A stretch of 64,000 bases of DNA, from NCBI GenBank assembly GCA_018136815.1, contig CM030932.1:6936230-7000229 (forward strand). Reading direction: 5' to 3'. Shown one piece after another: positions 43,044 to 54,272 of the stretch. Each line of letters opens with the position of its first letter. Position 1 is the stretch's first letter. The position numbers and the translations under genes are program-made. Below the pieces are notes generated by a model, which saw nothing but the letters and a program-made list of their open reading frames with translations, did no database searches and was not told the DNA's origin. The stretch is from Isochrysis galbana. Lineage: Eukaryota; Haptophyta; Isochrysidales; Isochrysidaceae.

Positions 43044-44716
43044 TCACATGCCGCTCGGGATCGAGTCATCGCACGTTGCATGTGCATTGATCTCTTCATT
43101 CACCGATGTGATCAGCCGAGCGCCACCATTTTGGGCTCTAGACAACGGGAAAACACCACTTGCGGGGGAACGCCGCGTCGTATGTCCATCTTCAGGATCG
43201 CACTCGCGTGCAGCAAGGGGCACGTCGTTAGTTTCGGCACGCCTCCGGTGTAGCCGGTCGGCAACGACTATAGCCGAGACTGAAAACCAAGTGACCACCG
43301 AAAGATAGATGCCTGCGCCTCTGGGTCCGCCCGTCGCAGCCGTGATGGCGCTTGCTATCAAGGGCGCTGTTCCGCCAAAGAGAGAGGAGCTCAGGTTGTA
43401 TGCGATTCCCAGACAACTGCCGCGGGTGCGGATGTCCTCAAGAGTGAGAACCATCCATACCTGCAGGTTGAAAGAGCCGGAGGTCACCATGCCGGGTGCA
43501 ATGCTTCGATGAGTGCAAGGGGCGGGCCAACACTCGCCTGTAGAGGTCCGACGGACATGGCGTGCAGCAAGGCCAGCAAGCCCTGCATTAATAGGACAAC
43601 TTGCGAGCTTGCGGTCTGCAGCGTCCAGAATACAGGCTGAGCAGCGAACAGCATAAGAAGTCCAAATCCCATTGCCACGGTCGCAGGGCTCGAAAACCAC
43701 GCACGATCGGAAGTACCGACCTTCCGGAAGCACGAAGGGCCAGCAAGCCCGCCGATTGGCGAGGCCAGCCGATCGGAGATCAGCCCTGAGGCAATTACAG
43801 CAAAGGCCCAAGCGGTGTTGAGTGCAGATGAGGCACCAAAGGCGGACATCCTGCGTTCGGTCCGCAAATAGTGGGTGATCCAAATGAACAGAAGGTAATA
43901 TCCAGACATGGAGTACGCGAGCACGAGAGTGATTAGCAGCACGGACGTCCAGCTCGCCCGCAGAGTCTTTAGAAGGGTGGTACGGCGGCTGGAGACGTCA
44001 GCTCCCATTGTCATTGCCCACTCCTCGCTTTGTGGCAACCCACCTATAATTCGCGCGCAACAAACAAGGAGAGCGCAGCAGCCGCCCGCGACGAAAGGAA
44101 TGCGCCACGCCCACTCGCACAAGGCGACGGTCCCAAGCGTAGATTGAAGGACGGCGGCCACCCCGTTGGCGAGCACAGAACCGACCCCCGTCGACTGGAC
44201 AAGAGCGGCGAACGTGGCTTTGAGGTGTGATGGCGCCCTCTCTACAGCATAGACGAGGGCACTAGGGAGTTCGCCTCCTGCGGCTATCCCTTGCAACAGG
44301 CGGAAGAAGGTCAGAAGTATTGGAGCCGCCACGCCGATTTGGTGTCGGCAGGGTAGGGCGGACATGGCGAGGGTTGGCACGGCCATCCCGATGATCGAGA
44401 GCATGAGCGATGCCGCGCGACCATGCTGGTCTGCCACCCAGCCGAAGAAGACGCCACCCAAAGGACGCACGAGGAAGCCACCCGCGAACAAGACATACGA
44501 ATAGATGGAAGAAGTGGCTCCTGTGCTGCCGGGGCCGCCCTCGGCGCATGCCGCCGAACCGCTCGCTTCGATGAAGAAGCACTGGCCTATCTCTTGTGCA
44601 AAAATGCCGAAGATAGCAAAGTCGTACCACTCCAGCAGGTTGCCCGCCGCGCCGAGCACGATGGCGAGGACGAGACGGATCCCGGGCATGTCCATGGGCT
44701 GGGCAGGCGCCAGCAC
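43044..44716 (-). CDS. MFS transporter of the metabolite:H+ symporter (ProP-like) group
   Basis: Two exons, 44716-43493 and 43436-43044, give about 538 residues. The 56-bp intron is best explained with a GC donor (GCATGG) and AG acceptor, because the result, EALHP-DIRTRGSCLGIAYNLSSSLFGG, keeps the family spacing; a GT donor in phase does not. Twelve helices are visible, ten in exon 1 and two in exon 2. Signatures: GAAGNLLEWYDFAIFG in helix 1, RPLGGVFFGWVADQHGR between helices 2 and 3, and RLLQGIAAGGELPSA in helix 4. The group imports proline, betaine, citrate, alpha-ketoglutarate or shikimate with protons; the substrate is not readable here. It is divergent with the JMJD4-like gene, 211 bp away. 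Confidence 0.85.
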
Positions 44717-44927
44717 GAGCGGCTCGCGGAGCCCCGTCGCGCCCGCTCGCCTCGTGGTCTCCGTTGGGGGTCCTCAGCGCGGCTGGCGCCACCGTCCGCC
44801 CGCCGAGGCATACAGGTGACTCGGGACTCTACGACCCAAAAACAAAAGGGCTCCCTCCCCCCTCTCCCGCCTTACCGCGCGTACGCTGGGGCTGAGGCAC
44901 CACGCGGGCCTCGGCCTCCGGCACTCG
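44717..44927. promoter_or_regulatory. Short divergent intergenic region (putative bidirectional promoter)
   Basis: Only 211 bp separate the two divergent start codons. A C/T-rich stretch (44846-44873) lies on the sense strand of the JMJD4-like gene. No TATA box is obvious. That this drives both genes is inference from spacing. Confidence 0.5.
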
Positions 44928-47041
44928 ATGCGGCCCCTCGAATGCCCACGCGTGCCACTTGGGGCGCTGAGCGCCGCCGAATTCCGGGACAGGTTCATGA
45001 GACCGAACTGCCCAGTGCTGCTCACACACGCAACGGTCGGCTGGCGCGCACAAACCGAGTGGGTCAGCTCTAGTGGCATGCCTGATTTGCTCGCCCTCGC
45101 AAGCCGCTTTGGCGAGTCGCTCGTGCCGGTTGTAGACTGTGCACGAGGCGGTAGTCGCTCCGAGATGAAACTGCGTGAGTATGCCAACTGGTGGGCCGCA
45201 CGTGACGAAGGGAGCTGCCTCTACCTCAAGGATTGGACTTTTGCAGCTGAATTTCCTGCGTACTGCGCATACCGTACGCCCGACATACTTGATGATGACT
45301 GGCTCAACAATTACTGGAGTTGGCTGCAGCATGGCCAACGCCGCCGCAATGGTGACGTTGATGCTGCTGAAGGTACGATGATTGGATCCATGGGCCCTGG
45401 CTGATAGGCTTCGCACTGAATACACTACAGTGAATAGAGAACTGTCACACCTGCTCAGGTCTCTCGTCCTCGGCACACCACGTAGGAGATCACAGGTGCG
45501 CAGCAGAACTATTTGCGTCATTGCTGGATAGTAATGCCTGCCAGTCGCCACCCATCTCGGACAACATGAATACACTGTAACCCTGCCATTTGAACTCTGC
45601 CAAATGGCCCCATCCGACGCCGCCCGCCTGCAAAGATTTGTCTACATAGGCCCCGCTGGATCATGCACACCTTTGCATGCCGATGTCTTCTTCTCGTTTT
45701 CTTGGTCCGTCAACCTCTGCGGGAAGAAAAAGTGGCGGCTCATTCATCCTGATGTGTGTTTACGCAAGCAGCCCCGTTTATCACGCCTATGCCGCGACAA
45801 ATGCGACGCCCGGATGGCCGATCATACAAGTGAAAGTCCATGCTTGATACCTTTCGTTATCGGAGTCGACCCTCTCATCCATCATCCTTGATCGTTCCTC
45901 TCGCTGCACGACTTGCAGTTTCGCCACATTGTTTCCGACACCGCAACTGAGCCTCACCAAGACGGATTCGCACGCCTCGCCGCAGCTGGCCATTCTGCCC
46001 TCGAAATCATTCAAGAACCAGGCGAAATTCTCTTTGTGCCTGCGGGGTGGTATCACGATGTGAGTGGCCTAACAATAGGCGAATACGTTTGCCGCTGAAT
46101 GCGCATCTGTCAAATTTCTCGATCTGGCTGGGAATCTCCCTTCTAACTAAATTTTCTCGATCTGGCTGGAAACCTCCCTTCTAACCATTAATTGCTTGTT
46201 CGCCTAATTGTATTGTGAGCCCCCAAAATTGGAGGGAGCTCTTGCAGCTTAACCGAACTGCATTGAAGACGCGAGCTCAGTTACAAGTACAAGTCACACA
46301 TCACTCTCACTGCCTTCGCCGCCTTAGGTGACGAACTTGAGCGATGCTATCTCCATCAACCACAATTGGTTCAATGCTGCGGGCGCCGCGTGGGTTGTTG
46401 AGCGCTTGGTTGCATATCTCAAGCATATCCGCTCAGGGTTGGATTCAGACGACGCAGCAGACGCGGAGTTGTGCATGGGATTGTTGCGACGGCGTGCTGG
46501 GATGGATTTGTTCGAGTTGGCTCGGATATTGGCTGCCGTAGTAGCCCGAAGACGGCAGCCCAACGAAGGGGGTATAGAGGTGCATGAGGAGAATGATGGT
46601 TCTGTTTGCGAGAACTCGTGTAAGAAGAGCAGTTCAGCGCTCGCTTGCGATGTAGCGGGCACAACGCATCCGAGGGTACCAAAGTGGCACCAACGGCCTT
46701 GCTCTCCATCAACAACCCTCGATAATGCCGGCCGCGTATGTCCCGCTACCAAGAGGCCCCGCACTGAATTGTGCTCGCCACCGGCTGGTGTGACCTCGCA
46801 GCCGAAAGTTCTAGGTGACTGCAAAGATGTTGAAGTGAGGAAAATGTCACTACGCTCAACATCGTCAAGCACAATTGTCTTTGCGGTTGGGTCTAGTCAC
46901 GAAAGCGCTGATGCTAACGTTGATTGCGACGTTGAATGGGAAGCGGAAACAATACGAATAGCCGTAGCTTTGCACGCTCAATTGGCAGACTTGATCTCTC
47001 GTGAATTTCCTGATGAGCCTTCGGTGACGCCAATTGGCTAA
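44928..47041 (+). CDS. JMJD4: JMJD4-like JmjC-domain 2-oxoglutarate oxygenase (four exons)
   Basis: Exons 44928-45372, 45545-45753, 45919-46059 and 46328-47041. Phases close and give 502 residues. Exon 1 carries the cupin-like start (FMRPNCPVLLTHATVGWRAQTEWV ... RFGESLVPVVDC) and YLKDWTFAAEFP ... DDDWLNNYWSW. Exon 2 carries RFVYIGPAGSCTPLHADVFFSFSWSVNLCGKKKWRLIHPD, with the iron ligands His and Asp of HAD and a Lys suited to 2-oxoglutarate. Exon 3 has EPGEILFVPAGWYHD, with the second iron His. Exon 4 opens VTNLSDAISINHNWFNA, a JMJD4 hallmark. Human JMJD4 hydroxylates a lysine in translation termination factor eRF1. The first intron is supported only by phase and consensus (GTACGA...CCAG); the other two are firm. 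The last 200 residues are low-complexity and lineage-specific. Confidence 0.88.
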
Positions 47042-48636
47042 TGATGATTTGCCGGTAGCCAAGAGTTGGCTTCGCTTGACGGTGCTCCGCCTATGCTCAG
47101 GGACCCATGAGATGATAGGCCATCCTATAGACACGACCGACCGCGGCCGACCGCAGCGACCACGATCCCCTCGATGCCGAGCTTCCAACCGGGGGGGGGG
47201 GGGGGGCAGCCTCAGCCACTGCAAGGCCAACTAAGGCGCACGTGTCTCGCCAGTAGTGGACGATTGGTTTGACCGGGGATGCGCCAAGGCCATGCACAAG
47301 CTCGGTCGAATCTGCCCTTGACGGCCAGTTGGCGATATTCGCCGCCGAGCGCAGGTACTCAAACTAGGCCCCTGTGTAGCAGACTAGGGTGAGAGCCCAG
47401 AAGTAGTGGATAAGCTGGGACAAGTCCGGCACCAAAGCCAACAATACGGAGGAGATATCAATGAAGTGAACAACCCGCCAGCCGCGAAATAGGGACCGAA
47501 GAGAGGAATAAATCGCTAGAGCAACGAGCAGCTCGAGTTAATTGACGCACCAGAATCGCTCGTGCACGTAAAGAAGCAACGAACGGGTCGCCGGCGCGCG
47601 ACGCGAGGTTAAGCCAGTAATCGGGGGGATGACAGACCCCTCGGAAAGTAGAAGGGGCGACCACCACGTGGCCTGACTCCGACGGCACGAATACCACGAT
47701 GCCGATGCCAATGCCATAAGGGATGTCGGCCCCCGGGGTACCCACATGGCGTCTGACGAGACCAAGATTGGTCTCTGATCGACAGAGGAGTCTTGTTCCC
47801 AGGGTGCGTGTAGAGTTGTCTTTGTGGCACGTGGCATCAACCTCCTTTTTTTAAGTGCGGGTCAATGGGGGCCTCGCGCCCCCCCTCACTCTGTCGCGGA
47901 CACCCTCCTACGTGGGCCCGCACAACCAATCTCAGCCCCTGCCGCATCATAATACTCACGAGTTGCAATGCTCACCTTGATCTTTGTGGTTTGTCGCAAA
48001 AGAGGAGGGCGGTCAAACAGTGATTAATAACTACTAACTTGCGGGGGGGGCTGCATTTTTGGACCGTTCTCCGAAGCCCAAGAAGATCCTCTTGGGGGGC
48101 TTACCTGCCTCCACGAAAAATTGCCGAGGAAAATCGTGGGTTTTGCCGCCCCCCCTCTGCACACGCGCGGGGGGCGCTCTAACAGTACAGAACTGGTGGT
48201 CGCGACGAGGGGACGATAAGGTTATTATTTCGGGGCCGTTGTTTCATAACACGCGATTCCCCCGAGATCCGTCCGCGCGATCAGGCGCCCGACCTTCATC
48301 TTTGACCTAGAGCAAGGGAAACGGCGTCACCCGCGGAGCACCCCATGCACCCCACAGCGCGTGCACACGGCTGCCTTGGCTACAGGAAAGTCCGTCCGCC
48401 TTGGCGGGCGGCGGCTTCTTCCGCGTCCGCTGGGAGGGCGGCGCGCCAGCGAGGCCGGCTGCGCCGCCGCGGGCGGCGCGTGGACCTAGCACGGCTGCTC
48501 GTGCGCGAAAGTCGCGTTCCGTCAAAAGAGGGCCAGGCTATTTGTTTTCTTTTTGGTTATTATTATTACAATTACAAAGTACAAAGCTAATCACGCTCCC
48601 CCACTCCCAACACCCCCAGCTACGCGGGCTGAGTTT
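47042..48636. other. Intergenic region with repeat fragments
   Basis: A G-run lies near 47190-47206. From about 47850 a family-like fragment (GGTCAATGGGGGCCTCGCGC) appears that recurs at 53063. At 48005-48020 the minus strand reads CTGTTTGACCGCCCTC, a repeat end. No gene supported. Confidence 0.4.
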
Positions 48637-48963
48637 TCATCTTCTTCGTCTTTTTCTCACATCCCTCGTCGTTCTGCTGGACTGCTGGCAGGCGACGATA
48701 TCGCTTGGCTGATCTTGGGTGGCGAGATCCGTGATGCGTGCGAGGACGGCCTTCTTGTCCTGCATGTAGAGTTTGCCAGCTGCTCGGCGCACTTGCACCA
48801 TGGGATCCGCTTCAGCGTACGCGACCGCCGTGATGTATTCCATGCAGAGGTACGCGACGGCGGCTTGCTCTCCAATGTATCTGGTCTTGGGGATTGGGAT
48901 CTTGTCGTACTCGTCAGAGTAGTCGCCGACGAGCATGAGGGTTGCCTTGCACCAACGGCCCAT
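48637..48963 (-). CDS. Hypothetical protein fragment
   Basis: This 108-residue frame is compositionally unlike the surrounding shadows: CKATLMLVGDYSDEYDKIPIPKTRYIGEQAAVAYLCMEYITAVAYAEADPMVQVRRAAGKLYMQDKKAVLARITDL. The frame is open upstream to about 49035 (CSKGIEPYMGRW precedes the Met), so the true start may lie further up or in another exon. No family is recognised. A mostly helical fold is likely. It may be a gene relic or element-encoded. Confidence 0.3.
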   Translation of the reverse strand: MGRWCKATLMLVGDYSDEYDKIPIPKTRYIGEQAAVAYLCMEYITAVAYAEADPMVQVRRAAGKLYMQDKKAVLARITDLATQDQPSDIVACQQSSRTTRDVRKRRRR

Positions 48964-49039
48964 GTATGGCTCGATGCCCTTGGAGCAGGAGGAGGAACGA
49001 GTCGTGCGAGCAGCGCTTGCGCTCGGCGTCCACTATTAG

Positions 49040-50633
49040 TAACGGCGAAAGTCGGTTTCTTTCAGAGGCTAAAAAAACAGCGAGAAAATATGGGGCTACA
49101 CGCCCCGAGCAACAAACATATCAAGAAAATGATAAGCCCTCTCTACACGGTGGACAAAGACTTCAACCTAGAAATATCGGAAGACCTCCGGCAGGCGGCG
49201 GGAGGTCTGGATATGCGAAACATCGCCTAGAGCAGCTAACCCTCTTTTAATAGTGACCCCAACGGACAGCAGGAGGGAATCTATGAGATATAAGAGAAGG
49301 AGATTCAAGCCGAGCCATAGCAAAAGAGAAGCCATAGTCTCCCGCCCTCTTCTCTCCAACCCCTGGCCGAAGCAGCGCGCGCGGTCTCCCTGGAACCAGC
49401 TTCTCCGCTAAAGAGGGAACTGGGGAAGGGGGAGGGGGTTGTTAGGGGTTAAGGTTGGGTAGTAGAGAGGTCCACGAGCACACTGCCTCATGTCGCACTT
49501 GTAGCGGAGATTTTTAAGAAGATTTTTTTTAATTAAGGCTTGCCAGATATGTATGTGAAACAAAACCTCCGTTTGTGATGCGCAATAGACGTGTAGCAGA
49601 GGAGCCCCATCGTCTCAATAATGTGTGCAAAAGTGTGACTGGAATGCGGCTTTTAACCAATAGAAGATATGTGAAAACAAAACGGCCTCCTGGTCCTCTT
49701 TCGACGGAACGCGACATAAAGGGAAAGGGAGCCAGTGGGGAGGGGCCCTCGGAGGGGGGTGAATGAGGCTCATGTGCATGCAGGAGCGCGGGTGCTGTGA
49801 GACGCGCGCATGCGGGAGCTATGGGGCACGCGCATGCTGGGGCTGTGGGCAGTGGCCATAGGGGCGCCCATCTCACCTGGATTTTGTCAGCTCCTCGCCC
49901 TATCGTTCAGCACGGCACGTTCTTTTAGCCAGTAGCCAGTAGGAGGGCAAAATGCAAAATACGGGTAGCTGGTAGATTTCAGGGTCGCTAACAAAGAGAG
50001 GTGAAGGGAAAGGGAAAGAAATGTTGCCCCCCCCCCCCCCTCTCCTCTCATCCCCCCCACCCCAAATATCTAGTAAGTATCCCGGATATATCCATTTGCC
50101 ATTTGGGCAAACCCCCCAACCCCCAAATATCGATCCGGATAATAAAGATGCCTACCCCTACTGATGGCGGGGGAAAGGGTAGGGGCAGGGGACGTGGGGG
50201 GGTGGAATGCATGTGTTGTGAGAGTAGTGAGCCCAAGGCTGCACGCGCGGCGAGAATACTAAGAAACTTTATACCCAACTACAACTAGCCATGGCTATTT
50301 TTGTTTTGCGTCCTGTTGTGATGCTGCTCCCTACTACTACCTACCCATGTATCTGTAACTTCGACCGTCCCTCGCTCTCCCTTCGTTCCATAATCCTGCT
50401 ACAAGGCCGCCTCCTCTCATCGATGTTCTTCGACCGTTGCCAAAGACCCTATGATGGTACACGACGTAGGACACGGCACCACGACCTCGACTCAACCCCG
50501 ACTAGGAAGCATCTCCCCACTGCAAGCCCACCCAGCAAGGCCTTCGTCGAAATCTCTCCGCATTCATGTGCCACTAGCATTGCTCCGAAAATGGAAGCAA
50601 GCGAGAGAGGGTTCTCGCCACTGGCTCAGCCGG
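49040..50633. other. Intergenic region with repeat 3' modules
   Basis: Two family 3' modules: 49467-49530 (GTCCACGAGC ... TTTTTAAGAAGATTT) and 50227-50271 (GGCTGCACGCGCGGCGAGAATACTAAGAAACT). A C-run lies at 50027-50040. No gene supported. Confidence 0.4.
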
Positions 50634-52321
50634 CTAGAGCGTCATCGGCTCCATCACCTTGGGCTCACTCCTAGGCAGATTTGCAAATGGCCCTGCTGTG
50701 ACATACCCGCGCATGTGGCGCATCACGGCCGAACCGGCGCCAACAGCTTCGATGACAAGTGGCGAGTCGACCAGAGCGCACGCTAGCGCATGCTTCTCTC
50801 GAAGTTCGTCAGGTGAGAGGGTCACCGATCCTGTGTGAATCAAATATTCGAGTACCGCCTCGCACCGTGCGAGATGCACCGCTCCCCAATCCAACTGTGC
50901 AAGCGCACGCATTAGGCGTAGCGCCGCAACTCGCAGCTCAGGGGAAGGGAGCACAGCATATCCCGCAAGAGTGTCTCCAGGCGTCGTGGTCCCGCTCGCC
51001 GACACCGCGGAAAGCAGAGAACGCAAGGACTGCTGAGCGGCTAAGACGGCGGAATTGGCGTAAAACCTGAAACATACCGGGTGGTGCATTCGCTAAGCGG
51101 ACGAGCGTTTGCTGGGAAGCAAGCTGACCATGCCAACTTTGGGGACGTAGGGGGAGACTATCTCCCCCTGAGAGTTCACATGACACGTCAATATCATAGC
51201 TCGGGCTTGCGTCGGAGATCTTCTCACCTTGCCGAGGAGCTACAGAGTTGGGCCAACACTCCGATTGCGCTAACCTTCGCGCGCTCTTCACTTGAGCGGA
51301 GCTGCTTGTGCAGACAGTGATGTTCGCCTTCCTGTGCTACGTGCGTGAGCACGTGCAACAGCCCAGCTTGGGAACAGGCTACCGCCCGAATGAGGGACAT
51401 GCTCGCGTCACGAGCACCATCAGCGTGGCCAGCGCTGGGTTCTATCCGAGGCCACACAGCCTGGAGAAATGCACCATCGGCGCCGAGCACTACTAGAGCA
51501 TCTTCGTCACGGTCATTGTGCTCAAGCAGCTCAGCCAGACAGTGAAGGACGGAGGGGAGCTGCAGCGTGACCATCAGCTCATCTCCAGTTGCACCACCCC
51601 CTCGGGCGATGGCGAGGAGGCCATCGAGGACACCATGTGTACGAAGCCACTCAAAGCCGCGTCGACGCCGGGCTAGGATTGAGAAGATCTCCAGTGCATT
51701 GAGCTGGACCAGCTCGTCCGCGGAGTTCCACGCGGTCAGCACTGGCGCTAAAGCGCCGCAAGCCTCGCACATCAAGAACTGCTCCTCGCCGACCGAGGCA
51801 ACCTCGGCAAACAGTGCCAGGCTGCGCAGCGCCGGTGTTGAGAGCTTCCCTGTGGAGGTCTTGGTGGCTGATGAGAGGAGCCGCTCAAGGGTGGGCCTGT
51901 GGTCGAACACAACTCGCAGCGTCGCTAGATCTTGCGCGCAGGCAACGATAAGCTGTGACGCCTTCTCAGCAACCGCAAGAGACTGGTCGACGATGAGGTC
52001 GGCCACTATTGGCATGACACCGCTCTCACAGAGGATGCGCACATCGCCAGGCGAAGCGCTCAATTGCCGGCAAATCACTAGTGTAAAGCAGCGGACGGAA
52101 GGCTCAGCGTGGACGAGCGCGCGCTGTGCAAGGGCGTGCTGCACATGAGGCTCCCTCAGTGCGGCTAGCCCCGCCTCGCCCTCGAACACCCGCTCGACCA
52201 GGCTGGTTATTAGTGTGGCATCATCACTGCTCGCTGTGTCAATTGCTGTGAAGAGCTCCTCCAGCCGCGAGGAGCGCAGCTCGTGTAGCGAGAGGGAGAG
52301 CAGAGCCTGGATGCGTGACAT
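50634..52321 (-). CDS. PSMD5: PSMD5/S5b-like 26S proteasome assembly chaperone (two exons)
   Basis: Exons 52321-51228 and 51066-50634 with a 161-bp GT-AG intron in phase 2; phases close and give 508 residues, nearly the animal length. I start at MSRIQALLSLSLHEL; the frame reaches upstream to 52441 through a Pro/Arg-rich leader. The protein is a helical armadillo/HEAT-type repeat array. Family marks are ADELVQLNALEIFSILARRRRGFEWLRTHGVLDGLLAIA mid-protein. The second exon encodes SPELRVAALRLMRALAQLDWGAVHLARCEAVLEYLI, then EKHALACALVDSP and MRGYVTAGPF near the end. PSMD5 binds the Rpt1 and Rpt2 base subunits during assembly of the 19S regulator and is released from the mature proteasome. Confidence 0.85.
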
Positions 52322-54272
52322 TGGTGGCGCACAAATGAGCCGGCGCGGCAGAGGACGTACCCGGGGAGGCGGCGCGGGGCGAGGGAGGGCGGGGGCCGGG
52401 GGCGTAGGGAACACGGCGCGGCGGCGGCGGCGCCGAGACACCCCCTCTCGCAGTCGTCATCCCTCTTCTCCTCCCCTCCCCATAGCAGAGATTTCTGTGT
52501 GTAGGAGTACTCGGTCACTTTACTGTACTTGAGATGAGTTTTTCTCTGTCTAAGTCGACATCTATTGTAGACATGTCGGCAGTTGTTGTTGTTAGAGTTT
52601 TTTCTTGTTGTGTGCGTATAAACTTAGTGCTGCGAGACCGTAGCCCTTCGACGGCAACGGAGCACCTAAAAAATATTCTTGAAGGTGTCAGCTACGCTAC
52701 CAGTGACTCACACGACTCCGGTATCGCGCTCGTCATCGCCTAGGCCCCACACTCTCACCCCCGCTCCCACCCCCCCCCCAAGAAGTAAGAAGGGTGGGCC
52801 CGCGTGTGAGTGGCGAAAGCTCTCTTGTTACTTGTCTCTTAGGGGTCTCTACCCTTGCACAGTCCGTTGTCCGTTCAAACGACTCATCCGCCGTAACCGA
52901 CTCAACCGCCGATCACGTAACCGACACAAAAACAAAACCCCAACAAGAACAAATGCTTTGCACACCACCTAGCCATAGCTAGGCCTTGGGTTCACGACAC
53001 ATATGAAGCCTTGTATGAAGCCTTGCGCTTCTCACCCCCCCTTCAACCTACTTTTATAAGTGGGGGTCAATGGGGGCCTCGCGCCCCCCCCTCTCCATTG
53101 CGGACACCCCCCGGGGTTGGCCCGTACATTCAACCCCAGCCCCTGCCCTCTGGCAGGGGCAGGGCACTCATCATTCCTGCCCAGACCCTTATTCGTGGGC
53201 GCGGGCCGCGAGCTGCACTCCCACGCCCGCGCTGGGCCTGCCCTCGAGCTGACTCCCCCCCTGTCCCTGGTCGCCAGGCATACAGGGGACTTCTGGCGGC
53301 TCCCATGGCCAGCGGGGCGAGCGTGGGAGAGGCAGGGGACGTCCTCTCCTCGAGTCCATGCTGGGGGAAAACCCCTTTCGGGTAAAAACAACGCAGGGGG
53401 GGGGGGGCACTCGTGAATGGGAGCCTAGAAGCGCTAATCTCTCTCGCCGCGGCGAGTGGCCGCGGCGAGCCGCGGCCCTTCCCTCCTGGTTCTGGTGCCC
53501 CCGTCTTCTCTTACCCAAACGGGGCGAGAAGACACGTAAACGCCGGAGGGGAGAGCTGCCACACCCCCTCCCCTCCCTCTTCCCTCTTCCTCCTCTCTTC
53601 CCTGCGGCTCTGGCCATGGCGCGCGCCTGCGGCCCCTCTTCAGGTCCCCAGGTGGCCTGCAGGGGCAGGGGCCTAGGAGCGCAGCTCAGGGGGCAGGTGA
53701 GGCTAGGCTGGAGGCTGGGGCATGGCCCTGGCCCCTCCTACCTCTCCCTCGCTGGCTCTCGAGCCCCTGCCGGTCGACTGGAGCTGGCTGGGGGCTCCTG
53801 ATCAGGGGGGTCCAGGGGGAGGAGGGGTTGGTCAGAGCGAGAAGCAGGCCAACGCGGGCCAGGGCGTGCGATCTGTGCCCGACTCTCAGGGAGAGTCTGG
53901 GCAGTCTGGGTGAGTCCCCCCTACATGCCAAGAGGCATCGCAGGGGGGTGGATGGTTCTCGCCCCCCATGAGGGGAGTCGAGAGAGTGGGCGGGGCGCGA
54001 GGCCCCCCTCCATGGCGACCAATCATAAGACTAGTGCAGCCCTTACTAGTAGTTGAAAAGCTCCCGTTTGACCGCCCTAACATATGGCTTGTGATAAATA
54101 GTCAAAGCCACTCATTGTCATGCATGTGAACTCAACGACACACGGAAAGGTGACCCCATGCTCTTCCCACGAATGGGAGAGAAGAAAGAAGTGGCAGTGC
54201 ACAATGTCTACTTAGTTCGCCACGACAAACATCGGACGGTGATCAATGTCGCGATCTTCAAAGTAAAGAAGT
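52322..54272. other. Intergenic region dominated by a minus-strand repeat copy
   Basis: 52322-53040 has no recognised gene; TATAAACTTAGT occurs at 52617-52628. The repeat copy is listed separately. 54084-54272 shows nothing clear. Confidence 0.4.
53056..54083 (-). repeat. Dispersed repeat copy, about 1 kb, inverted relative to 62692-63569
   Basis: The block around 53358-53830 is the inverse complement of 62905-63360: GGGGAAAACCCCTTTCGGGT, the CGCGGCGAGTGG block, the GAGAAGACACGTAAACGCC block and GGTCGACTGGAGCTGGCTGG. A G-run follows GTAAAAACAACGCA in both copies. The segment ends near CCGTTTGACCGCCCTAAC (54064-54081). The conserved CGCCAGCGAGGGAGAGG module is present. Confidence 0.75.

Noticed and set aside
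50624-50655. TGGCTCAGCCGGCTAGAGCG resembles a tRNA D-arm
   Set aside because: No anticodon arm or T-arm follows, and the segment overlaps the PSMD5 3' coding end.
48008-54080. Possible 6-kb element bounded by inverted GACCGCCC motifs around PSMD5
   Set aside because: The motif is dispersed and occurs alone in most places; no matching target duplication seen.
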